Of a stretch of 48,105 nucleotides of DNA, positions 1-8,806 are shown piece by piece. Source of the DNA: Bacteroidota bacterium (GTDB taxonomy: Bacteria; Bacteroidota; Bacteroidia; Cytophagales; Cyclobacteriaceae); the NCBI GenBank assembly GCA_023417785.1, contig JAEZEH010000001.1, positions 1-48,105 of the forward strand, given 5' to 3'. The notes under the pieces are model-generated. The model did no database searches, was not told where the DNA came from, and saw nothing but the letters and a program-made list of their open reading frames with translations. Position 1 is the stretch's first letter. Each line of letters begins with the position of its first letter. The position numbers and the translations under genes were made by a program.

Positions 1-1439
1 ATTATCAGCATTTCTTCAAACGAGTTGAATTTGGTATTGGCCAAACGGACGCCGTGTTTTTTCCAACGGACCAGCGACTTAAATCTGTGCAGCGTGGAAA
101 TTCCGACCCGGCATTGGTTGCACTATATTATCAATTTGGTCGGTACCTTCTGATAAGCAGCTCCCGGCCGGGAAGCCTGCCAGCAAATCTTCAGGGTATC
201 TGGGCCGATGGATTAAATCCACCGTGGGACGCGGATTACCATATCAATATCAATATACAAATGAACTACTGGCCGGCGGAAGTCGCCAATCTTCATGAAC
301 TCCACCGGCCCTTTCTTGAATTTTTGCGCGGCGTTACCCGCGATGGGAAAAAGACAGCCAGGGACATGTACGGGGTTGATGGTGCGGTAGCTCATTTTAC
401 TACAGATGCATGGCAGTTTACTGAACCTTATGGCGAAACACAATGGGCGTTGTGGCCGATGGGACTTGCATGGAGTGCAAGTCATCTATGGGAACATTAT
501 GCATTCCGCACCGACAATGATTACCTTTCGACACTCGCATATCCCCTAATGAAAGAGGCTGCCCTTTTTTGTGTGCAGTGGCTGGTGAAACATCCCCGCG
601 AAAAATACCTTGTTTCGGGGCCGTCGATTTCGCCTGAAAACACGTTCCGTACAGAAGAAGGGGAGGTCGCCACAATGGTGATGGGGCCGACTATGGATCA
701 TATGATTATCCGGGAGTTGTTCACCAATACTATTAAGGCATCAGAAATTCTTGGTGTCGACGTTGCGTTTCGAAAGCGACTCCGTTCGTCACTGGCCAGG
801 CTGGCCCCGACGCGAACAACGTCGGATGGAAGGATCATGGAGTGGACTGAGGAGTTCGAAGAGGCTGAGCCCGGCCACAGGCATATTTCTCATCTCTATG
901 GACTCTATCCCGGAAGTGAAATCAATCACCAGACGTCTCCCGAACTGTTACAGGCTGCACGTAAAACCATTGCACACAGGCTCGAGCATGGTGGTGGTCA
1001 TACGGGTTGGAGCCGTGCATGGATCATCAACTTTTTCGCGCGACTTCACGATGGTGAATCTGCCTATCAGAATCTGAATGCGTTGCTTACCCACTCGACC
1101 CTCCCGAACTTGTTTGACAATCATCCGCCATTTCAGATTGATGGAAACTTTGGTGCGACTGCGGGTATTTCGGAGATGCTGCTTCAAAGCCATACAAATG
1201 AGATTCATGTACTGCCTGCACTTCCCGGCAAATGGAGCGAAGGTTTTATCAAAGGACTATGCGCGCGCGGTGGGTTCGTAGCTGATATCGAATGGGAGGG
1301 TGGTAAATTGAATAAGATTTTCCTTCATTCGCTTGAAGGCAACACTTGTTTCCTTCGGTATGGCAATACTCGAATCCAGATCGAAACCAAGGCTGGTAAA
1401 ACGTATGTTTTTGATGGCCAGCTGCATATTATCAAATAA
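1..1439 (+). CDS. GH95 alpha-L-fucosidase, C-terminal part (5' end outside window)
   Basis: Glycoside hydrolase family 95 protein, expected to release terminal alpha-1,2-linked L-fucose from glycans by inversion, probably outside the cytoplasm. The frame is open from base 3 (it reads YQHFFKRVEFGIG before the first GTG at 54), so the gene starts upstream of the window and the GTG is not its true start. Family hallmarks are visible. The LPANLQGIW...PPWDADYH block is followed by NININIQMNYWPAE, which carries the Asn pair that activates water in this family. SGPSISPENTF holds the likely catalytic Glu. HRHISHLYGLYPG follows, then FQIDGNFGATAGISEM with the conserved Asp. The (alpha/alpha)6 barrel and the C-terminal beta domain appear complete to the stop. 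Neighbours to the left are unknown. It is not cotranscribed with the EPS genes, which run on the other strand. GH95 enzymes with other specificities (L-galactosidase) exist, so the sugar is inferred. Confidence 0.9.
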   Translation, partial: YQHFFKRVEFGIGQTDAVFFPTDQRLKSVQRGNSDPALVALYYQFGRYLLISSSRPGSLPANLQGIWADGLNPPWDADYHININIQMNYWPAEVANLHELHRPFLEFLRGVTRDGKKTARDMYGVDGAVAHFTTDAWQFTEPYGETQWALWPMGLAWSASHLWEHYAFRTDNDYLSTLAYPLMKEAALFCVQWLVKHPREKYLVSGPSISPENTFRTEEGEVATMVMGPTMDHMIIRELFTNTIKASEILGVDVAFRKRLRSSLARLAPTRTTSDGRIMEWTEEFEEAEPGHRHISHLYGLYPGSEINHQTSPELLQAARKTIAHRLEHGGGHTGWSRAWIINFFARLHDGESAYQNLNALLTHSTLPNLFDNHPPFQIDGNFGATAGISEMLLQSHTNEIHVLPALPGKWSEGFIKGLCARGGFVADIEWEGGKLNKIFLHSLEGNTCFLRYGNTRIQIETKAGKTYVFDGQLHIIK

Positions 1440-1468
1440 GATAAGCAATCTCACAGCTATTTCCTCCT

Positions 1469-1492
1469 CCGGTTCAGGCAATAACTGACCGG
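1469..1492 (+). other. Hairpin downstream of GH95 gene, weak terminator candidate
   Basis: CCGGTTCAG (1469-1477) can pair with CTGACCGG (1485-1492), with one bulged T and a 7-nt loop. It lies 30 bases after the GH95 stop. No T-run follows, so a terminator role is only suggested. The rest of 1440-1652 shows no convincing gene. Confidence 0.3.
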
Positions 1493-1652
1493 TAACCCAT
1501 CTTACAAATGTTGAATTCCTTTTGGTTTTGGGGTATTCTTCTATTTGTTGATGCTTCGTGTTCGTGCTAATCGCAACTGTGTAAGGTTCGTCACTATTTG
1601 CCTGTCCTACTGTCGGTAATTTGATCAATATTCGTATTACAAATTATCGACA

Positions 1653-2126
1653 ATGAAAACAAAAGCATTATTATGGTTCGTCTGCGTCTCTTTGGTGCTT
1701 TCGGCATGTTCGAAAGACGATGACGCTAAGCCGGAAACAAAAATGACTCACGTGGGTGAGAAATGGGTGATTTCATCACTCGACTACACCATCGTGGATC
1801 AGAGCCTGTCCAATCCAGCAGAATGGGTTAAGAAAGGTGTGGCGACGAATGCCGGAGCATTCTATTTCAATGGCACGGAAGGAAGTTTTGATATTGTGAT
1901 CGACAAGAAACATACGGAAGACTACTTTGGTTACACCGAGAATGAATCGGGAATCACTATTGTCACCGTTGATCAGAATATTTCAGCATCGCGTTTCAGC
2001 CAGAATGTCATAGCCATCACGGGTGATGTTGACGAAGGAACAATGACTATTTCAGGTACAATTACCAGGCAGAATGTAGCACAACAGTACGTCTTCAGCG
2101 GAAGCTTTACACTTACAAAGGAATAG
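1653..2126 (+). CDS. Small predicted surface lipoprotein of unknown function
   Basis: 157-aa protein with a clear type II signal peptide: a positively charged start (MKTK), a hydrophobic core and the lipobox LSAC with Cys19. The residues right after the Cys are SKDDD. Acidic/lysine stretches at this place act as a lipoprotein export signal to the cell surface in several Bacteroidota, so outer-surface display is likely but inferred. The mature part (about 138 residues) alternates polar and hydrophobic residues and looks all-beta, ending in a strand-like YVFSGSFTLTKE. It may be a lipocalin-like or immunoglobulin-like fold. I recognise no family. It stands alone: the GH95 gene ends 213 bases upstream and a terminator-like hairpin follows at 2153. 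Confidence 0.75.
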   Translation: MKTKALLWFVCVSLVLSACSKDDDAKPETKMTHVGEKWVISSLDYTIVDQSLSNPAEWVKKGVATNAGAFYFNGTEGSFDIVIDKKHTEDYFGYTENESGITIVTVDQNISASRFSQNVIAITGDVDEGTMTISGTITRQNVAQQYVFSGSFTLTKE

Positions 2127-2152
2127 TTCTGGTTGGTGTTTGAGTTTGAGTT

Positions 2153-2185
2153 AAGGGAGTCTTTAGCGGCTCCCTTTTCTTTTCG
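2153..2185 (+). terminator. Intrinsic terminator after lipoprotein gene
   Basis: AAGGGAG (2153-2159) pairs with CTCCCTT (2170-2176) around a 10-nt loop and is followed by a T-rich run (TTCTTTT). It lies 26 bases after the lipoprotein stop and faces the end of the convergent glycosyltransferase gene. A second inverted repeat, AGGAGTA (2195-2201) with TACTCCT (2223-2229), could serve the opposite strand. Confidence 0.6.
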
Positions 2186-2241
2186 ACTTCCGGTAGGAGT
2201 AATTCTCTTACTAAAGACGTTATACTCCTCATTCCGGGGAT

Positions 2242-3345
2242 TCAATTAGCGTTGGATGTTTTGCTGAGTATCGATTGATATTCCTGATAGAACGCGGTGA
2301 CCATGCGGTCGATACTGAATGTGCTCTCGATCCTTGCACGACTGTTTTCCCCCATCCGTTCGCGAAGATCTTCATTGGATAAAAGCCCGTCAATTCGATC
2401 GGCGAGCTGTTGATCATTGAAAGCATCGATGAGATATCCGGTATTGGCGTCAAGGATAAGTTCAACGGAACCCCCGTAATTCGTCGCGATAACGGGTTTT
2501 CCAAGAGCCATGAACTCCAACAGCGCGTTCGAGATACCTTCGGCATGATTACGAACATCAGTAACCAGCACCCCGACATCGCAGATGTTCATAATGGATT
2601 CAACCCGACTTTGCTTTCCCAGAAAAAGTATTCTCCCGCGGTTCTTTTCGGTAACGTTCTCCCGCAGCGATGCAGCATCCCCTTCACCGACACACAGAAA
2701 CGTGACGTCGTTGCGCTTTTCTAGAACGCGCTGGGCGGCACGGATATACGTAGTGTAGTCTTTATAGGGAGAAAGCGTGGCGACCATTGCTACTACGTAA
2801 CGCGTTTGGATATTAAATGCCTTTCTTACTTCATCTTTGTCACGCAGAGATTCTAGTCGTTTAAAATTAAAGCCGTTGTAAATCACTCCGCTTTTTTCAG
2901 GTGGTGCATTATACGCTTTTAGTCCGGCTTCTGTATTGGCAATTACCCTGGCGGACATTTTGAACGTGATGCTCTTGCCGAGGGGTTTCAGGTTTGGCGT
3001 CGCGTCGGTAATTTGATTGTTTAGCATGGGTATGCCCAGATGCCATACCGTTGGTACGGCATAGACGGCTACCATATTTCCCCATACGTGAACAATATCC
3101 GGTTGAACTTTTTTAGCAACCCGATAGAATTTGAAAAAGAGCAATGGATCTTTCTTAAGATATTGGCGTTCGATGATGTGTAGCGGAATATTCAATTCAA
3201 AAAACTCTTCATAATGGATCTCGTTTCTGGTGAGAACAATTTCCAGATCGATATCCTTATACCGTTTCAACCCCTTAAGGAGTTCGAGAATCCTTCGTTC
3301 TTTTCCTCCGGCCCGGAGACTTTCAATAAAGAAGAGTATTTTCAT
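2242..3345 (-). CDS. Glycosyltransferase family 4 (EPS repeat-unit assembly)
   Basis: 367-aa GT-B fold glycosyltransferase, predicted to add a sugar from a nucleotide-sugar donor to the lipid-linked EPS repeat unit on the cytoplasmic face of the inner membrane. The N-terminal acceptor domain begins MKILFFIESLRAGGKERR, a typical GT4 start with the Gly-Gly loop. The C-terminal donor domain has VAMVATLSPYKDY near 185 and an EGISNALLE stretch that fits the E-x7-E motif, followed by FMALGKPVIATNYGGSVEL. It is the last gene of the operon 7080->2242, and its start overlaps the stop of the preceding GT by 4 bases, which suggests translational coupling. Donor and linkage cannot be read from the sequence. 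Confidence 0.9.
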   Translation of the reverse strand: MKILFFIESLRAGGKERRILELLKGLKRYKDIDLEIVLTRNEIHYEEFFELNIPLHIIERQYLKKDPLLFFKFYRVAKKVQPDIVHVWGNMVAVYAVPTVWHLGIPMLNNQITDATPNLKPLGKSITFKMSARVIANTEAGLKAYNAPPEKSGVIYNGFNFKRLESLRDKDEVRKAFNIQTRYVVAMVATLSPYKDYTTYIRAAQRVLEKRNDVTFLCVGEGDAASLRENVTEKNRGRILFLGKQSRVESIMNICDVGVLVTDVRNHAEGISNALLEFMALGKPVIATNYGGSVELILDANTGYLIDAFNDQQLADRIDGLLSNEDLRERMGENSRARIESTFSIDRMVTAFYQEYQSILSKTSNAN

Positions 3346-4580
3346 TTGATTTGCCCGCTGTCAAGTTCGACCAATAATTGTTTTAATTCTTCACCATAAC
3401 TGTGAAGGTCGAAAAACTTCCTGCCTGTTTCATATCCGCGTCTTCCGATCTCTGCGGCGACCGTTGGTGATGTGACAACAAGATCCATTTTTAGCGCGAA
3501 AGCTTGTGGAGCGTATTCTTCTGCCACCAGAGCGTTCTGCATATCTGTGAAATAATACGGGATTTCGCCGTTGCGGGTAGTGATAACAGGATTTTCCGAC
3601 GCGAGATATTCCGAAATCTTTTGCGGGAATCGGGCTACGTCAGTTATGTTGCTGGTCAGGGGTATGAGCAAGGCTTTTGCCTGCCGATACATTTCTATTA
3701 ACGTTGAATATTTCAGCTTCGAAAAAGTTTTGACATAATCCCGCTTTCTCATTCCCCGGATTGTTTTTTCAACGGCAATCATGTGTTCAGTCGAGCCATT
3801 GACTACAAGATATAAATAGAAATCAGAGTCCAATGTTTCGTCGAACGCGCGTGTAATGAATTCGATTGCGTTGAGGTACGCAGCACTTCCTACGTAAAGA
3901 AAGAATTTCTCCTGTGCCGGAGGCGCGTCAATTTTAAACTGGTTGAAGTCAGTTAGCGGTGGAACCTTAAGGTAACGTCCGTGATAATGTCTTGATTCCA
4001 GCTGACGTATAAGAAACTCACTGATGGGTAATACGGCATCTACAAACCGCATGAAATATTTGTCATACAGGCGATGCTTTAACTGGTCGAACGCATTGAT
4101 ATCTTCAACAAATGCTGTTCTGAATTCGACGTAATGAGCTATTAGTCTTATCCCAAACGTCTTTGAAACTGCTCGATACATAAGGAGTTCGAAGAAAGAC
4201 CCATTGGTGGGATAGTAAAACATAAAGTCTATTGAACGTGTTCGTCCAAGATCTACCAGCAGACAGAACTCGCGGATCCTACCCCAAACCTGTGAGAAGT
4301 TTCTGGTAAGAAAAGAGTCTGATCGGTAAGGGGAATATGACGTATAGACGTACTTCATCCTATTGATTGTGCCAGCCTTTTTTAGCGGTACCGGAATGTT
4401 TTTTCCGTGCACGGCGCGGTTGTTGATTATCAGAAAATCGACATTATACGGAATGAGACTCTCATATACAGCAAGGCATTTGTTTATTGCGGCAGATCCG
4501 AAAGGGAATCCTGATATTCCGACGTGAACAGCGTTGAACTTCTTATTCTGAGTAACCGCCTCAGCGTTACCTTGATTCAT
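3342..4580 (-). CDS. Glycosyltransferase, GT4-like (EPS)
   Basis: 412-aa protein if started at the ATG at 4580. A longer form from the ATG at 4631 (429 aa) would overlap the upstream polymerase gene by 35 bases, so I prefer the shorter start, 16 bases after that gene's stop. The protein has a GT-B layout: an N-terminal half starting around FNAVHVGISGFPFGSAAINK, and a C-terminal half with FFLYVGSAAYLNAIEF and the donor-site segment ARFPQKISEYLASENPVITT. The classic E-x7-E is replaced by a PQKISEYLA version, seen in divergent GT4-like enzymes. Its position between the polymerase and another GT makes a role in repeat-unit synthesis likely. Sugar specificity is unknown. Confidence 0.82.
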   Translation of the reverse strand: MNQGNAEAVTQNKKFNAVHVGISGFPFGSAAINKCLAVYESLIPYNVDFLIINNRAVHGKNIPVPLKKAGTINRMKYVYTSYSPYRSDSFLTRNFSQVWGRIREFCLLVDLGRTRSIDFMFYYPTNGSFFELLMYRAVSKTFGIRLIAHYVEFRTAFVEDINAFDQLKHRLYDKYFMRFVDAVLPISEFLIRQLESRHYHGRYLKVPPLTDFNQFKIDAPPAQEKFFLYVGSAAYLNAIEFITRAFDETLDSDFYLYLVVNGSTEHMIAVEKTIRGMRKRDYVKTFSKLKYSTLIEMYRQAKALLIPLTSNITDVARFPQKISEYLASENPVITTRNGEIPYYFTDMQNALVAEEYAPQAFALKMDLVVTSPTVAAEIGRRGYETGRKFFDLHSYGEELKQLLVELDSGQIK

Positions 4581-4596
4581 ATTTGGGATGTTAATT

Positions 4597-5922
4597 TCAA
4601 ACAGATTGCAATTGGTTTTCAGCCAAAGCATCCTGCTCCTCGGGGGCTGTAATCGGGAAATAAACCATCGACAGGAATATCAGGGCTTTGAAGAATGGGA
4701 GGTCGAACAGAAGCTCGGAGAATCCCATCAACCAAAGGAGGAACACCCCAAACAAAGCGGTCGATACCCGCGTATAGCCGTGGTAAGAATAAAAAACCTG
4801 GTTAAATGATCGATATACCAGATAAAAATAAAATGAAAAGTAAATCAAGCCATAATCCCGTAGGAAGTTTGTTAGTCCATTCGGGCGCCGTGTGGCTTTG
4901 GATCGTTGTTGGGTGTCGAAAATTACTTCGATCCGGCGGCTCGACCCGATTAGCGGGCGTTTCTTTATATCCTTCCAGTCCATGATCGCCGCGCCGAACC
5001 TGTTATTGGTTTCAGTGCTTTCCTCCAGTTGGGCTGATACCTTTTTTCCCAGGTATTCAACATTGATAAATGTGACATAAAACAACGGGAGAATCATCGC
5101 GAGAAACAGGAATTTGACGTTGGTTTTGAGTTTCAGTGTAAAAAAAGTCAGCAGGACCACCAGTGTGAGAAATCCCATCGTTGACGTCGTTGATAACACG
5201 GTAATAATCAGAATCACCGACTTCTTGTCGAAGAGATCTTTTACAACAACTATTTTCTTAGTGATGTAACGAAGGTAGAGGGAAACGTTGAGGAACACAG
5301 CAAACGCCCCACTCTCCCAGAATATGCCGGCGTTTCTCGCGTAAGTGAAATGACCTTCAAAAAATTGTGGATGAAACGTGTAGACAAGAAGTGTTCTCGG
5401 AATATAATCCTTGTTAACATCAAGAGGCATCGGAAATAACTCCAGGGCCAGATCATACAGGAACCAATTCAATCCCGGCACATAGCACAACGCGGTAAAT
5501 ATCCAGCTTACAATGCTGATTATTATCATGGTGTTAATCAACACTTGTATGAATCTGTCACGCAACAGATGCACAACACTGAATCCGAGCAGTAGCACGA
5601 GTGTCAGCTTAATGATAGTTCTTGAATAGTCAAGCTCATAAACCACCGCGTGCATTAACTCGTAGCCCAAAAGGAAGACAAAAATGAAAATAGTACGATA
5701 CGATATGGGGCGGAACGAATTCTTGTAGACGTAGTAGATCGTTATTACCGCACTCAGCATGACAATAAGGTCATACCAGGTGGTGAAGAACGGATTCCCG
5801 GTAAGCATTAGAAGGAAATACATCAGAAGCATTTCCGGAATTCTGACCGGTTCTTCCTTTTCCTGCGCTTGCTCGAAAAGCGGACTAACGAAGCGGGTTC
5901 CGACTGGAAGTGAATATCTCAT
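4597..5922 (-). CDS. O-antigen/EPS polymerase-like membrane protein (Wzy-type)
   Basis: 441-aa polytopic inner-membrane protein with about ten or more hydrophobic segments, e.g. LLMYFLLMLTG, TIFIFVFLLGYELM, LTLVLLLGFSVVHLL, VILIITVLSTTSTMGFLTLVVLL and LFLAMILPLFYVTF. A large loop between residues about 150 and 210 contains the short pattern RNAGIFWESGAF. This resembles the G/E-containing periplasmic loop of O-antigen ligase/polymerase (Wzy/WaaL) proteins, and STTSTMGFL is another common feature. Wzy proteins share little sequence, so the call rests on topology, that loop and location between glycosyltransferases. It would join lipid-linked repeat units on the periplasmic face. It starts 6 bases after the upstream GT stop. 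Confidence 0.75.
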   Translation of the reverse strand: MRYSLPVGTRFVSPLFEQAQEKEEPVRIPEMLLMYFLLMLTGNPFFTTWYDLIVMLSAVITIYYVYKNSFRPISYRTIFIFVFLLGYELMHAVVYELDYSRTIIKLTLVLLLGFSVVHLLRDRFIQVLINTMIIISIVSWIFTALCYVPGLNWFLYDLALELFPMPLDVNKDYIPRTLLVYTFHPQFFEGHFTYARNAGIFWESGAFAVFLNVSLYLRYITKKIVVVKDLFDKKSVILIITVLSTTSTMGFLTLVVLLTFFTLKLKTNVKFLFLAMILPLFYVTFINVEYLGKKVSAQLEESTETNNRFGAAIMDWKDIKKRPLIGSSRRIEVIFDTQQRSKATRRPNGLTNFLRDYGLIYFSFYFYLVYRSFNQVFYSYHGYTRVSTALFGVFLLWLMGFSELLFDLPFFKALIFLSMVYFPITAPEEQDALAENQLQSV

Positions 5923-5928
5923 AAATGA

Positions 5929-7080
5929 TTAGGCGATCTCGGCTTTTTTTGCCAGATGGATTTGTTGATTGTCGGCGTAAATTCGTTCTGCCATTTCCCG
6001 TCCCACCGTCTCCCAATTATAGTAAGCCCGCGCGATACGATAGGATTCTTCACCCATAGCCTTGCACTTAGCGGGGTTTTGGAGCAGTTCAATCAGTACA
6101 TTGCTATAATCGTTGACATCGTGTTCGAGCAGGTAACCGTTTTCAGCCGTCACCAGTGATGGAGCTGCACCCATATTGTTCGTCACGATCGGAAGTTTAT
6201 TCAACATCGCTTCAATGTAAACAATACCAAAGGGTTCTCTTACGGTAGGAAAGCAAAAGACGGAAGCCTTTCGATATAGTTTGGCTACTTCGGTGAGATC
6301 GACCTCGCCATACACCTGACAGTTTCTTACATCTATCTTCGGCGAACAGCCCACGATGGAAAGCGTGGCATCTGGTACGGCGCTGATTACATCTCTGAAT
6401 GCTTCCACCAGCAAAGGCCCGCCCTTTCTTTCCCAATCCTTTCCTACAAAAATAATATTCTTGTTATGGTATTTCGAATTGTCGTGATGATCAGGCGGAG
6501 TAGTGTTGCTTCCCACGTATGCCATTGTGATCTTCTGAGGTTCGACGCCATACTGCGTTACGAGAGAGTCACGGATATTACGACTCATTACAAATATACC
6601 GGTAGCATTCAGAAAAGCTTTTCTTTCAAGCTCCACATACGTTTGCGTTCGTAAGTATTTGTCGACGGAAGTCCATTTATAATTCAAATTATTCAGGTTC
6701 GTGTGATCGGTATAGATGTAGTTTGGAACGCCCATTCCACTGCTATCGCACAGACATTGTGTTTGAATTATGACATCATACCGCGTGGCGTATAATTTCC
6801 TGGCTACAATTCGCGACAGGTAACGGAACAGAAAGGTGGTGCCGAGGAAATGATATTTAAAGTCAGTTATTTTCTTACGGAGGGTAATGAAATCCAGGAA
6901 AAACTCGGCCAGAACGGTGAGCGAATTCCACACAATAATTAGTGGCTTTTTTTTGATCTCCGGAAGAAGATCGTAGAGTTCAATTTCGGCTCCGGGAAAG
7001 TGCTTCTTGAGTTCAGAAATAACACTCCTGTTAACGTGCAGGAACCCGACCCCCACCTGGATATATAGAATTCTCTTCAT
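5929..7080 (-). CDS. Glycosyltransferase family 4 (EPS), first gene of operon
   Basis: 383-aa GT-B glycosyltransferase. The N-terminal half starts MKRILYIQVGVGFLHVNRSV. The C-terminal donor domain shows NIIFVGKDWERKGGPLLVEAF (a typical GT4 strand-loop with the Lys that binds donor phosphate), ATLSIVGCSP and an E-x7-E motif in VREPFGIVYIEAMLNKLPIV. It opens the minus-strand operon GT / Wzy / GT / GT, with the next gene 6 bases downstream. The divergent flippase gene lies 315 bases away, so the two share a regulatory interval. Expected role: adding one sugar of the EPS repeat unit. Confidence 0.9.
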   Translation of the reverse strand: MKRILYIQVGVGFLHVNRSVISELKKHFPGAEIELYDLLPEIKKKPLIIVWNSLTVLAEFFLDFITLRKKITDFKYHFLGTTFLFRYLSRIVARKLYATRYDVIIQTQCLCDSSGMGVPNYIYTDHTNLNNLNYKWTSVDKYLRTQTYVELERKAFLNATGIFVMSRNIRDSLVTQYGVEPQKITMAYVGSNTTPPDHHDNSKYHNKNIIFVGKDWERKGGPLLVEAFRDVISAVPDATLSIVGCSPKIDVRNCQVYGEVDLTEVAKLYRKASVFCFPTVREPFGIVYIEAMLNKLPIVTNNMGAAPSLVTAENGYLLEHDVNDYSNVLIELLQNPAKCKAMGEESYRIARAYYNWETVGREMAERIYADNQQIHLAKKAEIA

Positions 7081-7395
7081 TAAGTACGTCGGTTGAACGA
7101 ATCAGCCAAATTGAACCGGTAAAAGTAGCAGTTTATATAATACATTAGTTGTTGGTAACCAAAATCTAAAACATTGTGCCATTGCCGCTCAATTGGAACT
7201 GCAACAAACGTTTTCGGCGAGTTGGCCGAAGCATGTTTTCGGCTTTTCTGACTGGCCGGACTGTCCTGGAATTATATTTTACGTGCGGTCAATGTAGCAG
7301 CCGAATTATTTGATAGAAACCGGGGTGGCTTTTACTTTTGAGAAATTTTTCTCCACAAAAAACGCAGCGGAGCACGGCAAGAGAGAGGCTCAATC
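7081..7395. other. Divergent intergenic region between EPS operon and flippase gene
   Basis: 315 bases without a credible gene. It holds a promoter-like pair for the flippase (7309-7340) and three TTCGGC/GCCGAA segments (7213-7243) that could form alternative hairpins. No good TAnnTTTG box was found for the minus-strand operon. The closest is TAGATTTTGG, read on the minus strand near 7159-7168, with one extra base. Confidence 0.6.
7309..7340 (+). promoter_or_regulatory. Bacteroidota-type promoter for flippase gene
   Basis: TTTG (7309-7312), a 20-nt spacer and TACTTTTG (7333-7340) match the Bacteroidota primary-sigma consensus TAnnTTTG with its upstream TTTG. Transcription would begin near 7347, giving a leader of about 50 bases before the ATG at 7396. 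Confidence 0.6.
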
Positions 7396-8760
7396 ATGAT
7401 GGTATATCTCGCAAAGGCGAAGAAACTGATTCTTGGGGGCCACGCCCGATCAAAAAAAGTAAACAAGCATATTATCTATTCCTTTTTGATAAAGGGGTAT
7501 GCTATGTTTATTCAATTCGCACTCGTTCCGCTTACGTTGCATTACCTCGATAAATTTCACTATGGCATCTGGCTGGTCCTCGCGTCGTTGCTGGAATGGT
7601 TTAGCTATTTCGATATCGGTATCGGGCATGGTTTACGAAACAAGCTCTCAGAATCTCTGGCCAGAAAAGATTTCGTTCTTGCACGCACCTTTGTGAGCAC
7701 GGCGTACGCCCTGGTTAGCATTATCTTCATCTCCAGTATTGGTGTATTTGCGCTGGTTAATCCTTTTCTGGATTGGGCAGCAATCATGAATGTGCCTCAC
7801 GCAGTAGGGGAGGAACTTCGGGAAACAGTGTTATTTGTTTTTGCATTTTTCTGCATCCGGTTCATACTCAGCATTCTCTCTGCTGTACTATATGCCAAAC
7901 AGGAACCTGCGATAAACAATGTAATCGGTTCAATGGGCAGTACCATATCGCTCATATTGATTTACCTGCTCTCGCAATATGTGGAAAGCTCTTTTTTCTG
8001 GGTGGCAGTGGTGTTCAGCGGATCACCACTACTGGTCTTTTTGGTGTTCACCGTTATACTGTTCTTATCGCGGTACAAGGACCTCCGGCCGGGGTTCCGG
8101 TTTATTGATTTCCAGTATTCGAAGCAGTTGCTCGGACTTGGCGTCAACTTCTTCATTATTCACATCTCCATGCTGGTAATGTTCAGCAGCGCAAACATGA
8201 TTTTGACGCAGATTTTCGGGCCCGGGGAAGTTACCGTCTACAATATCGCGTATCGCTATTTCACCATAGCTATACTCATCAACGGAATAGTGACGCTGAC
8301 CTACTGGTCACCGTTTACTGAAGCGTACGTTAAAAGGGAATTCGATTGGATACGGTCGTCAATAAAGCGTCTCGAGTATATCTCGCTTTTCCTTATTGCT
8401 ATGCTTATTATTTCAGGCCTGCTTGCAGACGAGGCGATCAGGTTGTGGGTCGGTGACGAGATATTCGTTCCGGATCCCCTCAAAATTTCACTTACGGTTT
8501 TTGTGATTATTCAACTCCTTGCGGCCCCGTTTATCATTTTCATTAACGGGACAAGCAAGGTCCGCATTCAATTGTATACGTCAATTCTGGCAATAGTAAT
8601 TACCATTCCGTTAGCGCTGATGTTTGCGAAAGTGTTTGATTTTGGACCGGCAAGCGTAGTACTTGCGATGATTTGTTCGACTTTACCTACAAGTATCCTG
8701 TGCCGGATTCAGTACCATAAGCTGATAAATGAGAACGCTACAGGAATTTGGAATAAGTAA
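7396..8760 (+). CDS. Polysaccharide flippase (Wzx-type, MOP superfamily)
   Basis: 454-aa integral membrane protein with about 12 to 14 hydrophobic helices. The start KVNKHIIYSFLIKGYAMFIQFALVPLTLHYL and the segment FSYFDIGIGHGLRNKLSESLA are typical of polysaccharide biosynthesis/Wzx transporters, where the conserved FDxGIGxGLRN loop links early helices. The cationic inner helices expected for moving undecaprenyl-PP-glycans fit the positions of Arg and Lys after this loop. It should flip the repeat unit assembled by the flanking GTs to the periplasm for the Wzy protein at 4597-5922. It is monocistronic between the two minus-strand EPS operons and is followed by a strong hairpin. ATG at 7396 or 7399 are equally possible starts. 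Confidence 0.88.
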   Translation: MMVYLAKAKKLILGGHARSKKVNKHIIYSFLIKGYAMFIQFALVPLTLHYLDKFHYGIWLVLASLLEWFSYFDIGIGHGLRNKLSESLARKDFVLARTFVSTAYALVSIIFISSIGVFALVNPFLDWAAIMNVPHAVGEELRETVLFVFAFFCIRFILSILSAVLYAKQEPAINNVIGSMGSTISLILIYLLSQYVESSFFWVAVVFSGSPLLVFLVFTVILFLSRYKDLRPGFRFIDFQYSKQLLGLGVNFFIIHISMLVMFSSANMILTQIFGPGEVTVYNIAYRYFTIAILINGIVTLTYWSPFTEAYVKREFDWIRSSIKRLEYISLFLIAMLIISGLLADEAIRLWVGDEIFVPDPLKISLTVFVIIQLLAAPFIIFINGTSKVRIQLYTSILAIVITIPLALMFAKVFDFGPASVVLAMICSTLPTSILCRIQYHKLINENATGIWNK

Positions 8761-8762
8761 CT

Positions 8763-8793
8763 GCATCTGAAAAGAGAGGGTCTTTTCAGATGC
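8763..8793. terminator. Perfect 13-bp hairpin, likely bidirectional terminator
   Basis: GCATCTGAAAAGA (8763-8775) and its exact reverse complement (8781-8793) flank a 5-nt loop, beginning 2 bases after the flippase stop. No long T-run follows on the plus strand. It also sits 13 bases past the stop of the small minus-strand ORF 8807-8977, so it may serve both. Confidence 0.65.
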
Positions 8794-8806
8794 AAATGAA
8801 AACGGC

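Noticed and set aside
1257..1628. 123-aa minus-strand frame across the GH95 end and the following intergenic region
   Set aside because: Its C-terminal half lies antisense to the conserved GH95 coding sequence, it has no domain hints, and its start and composition are not gene-like.
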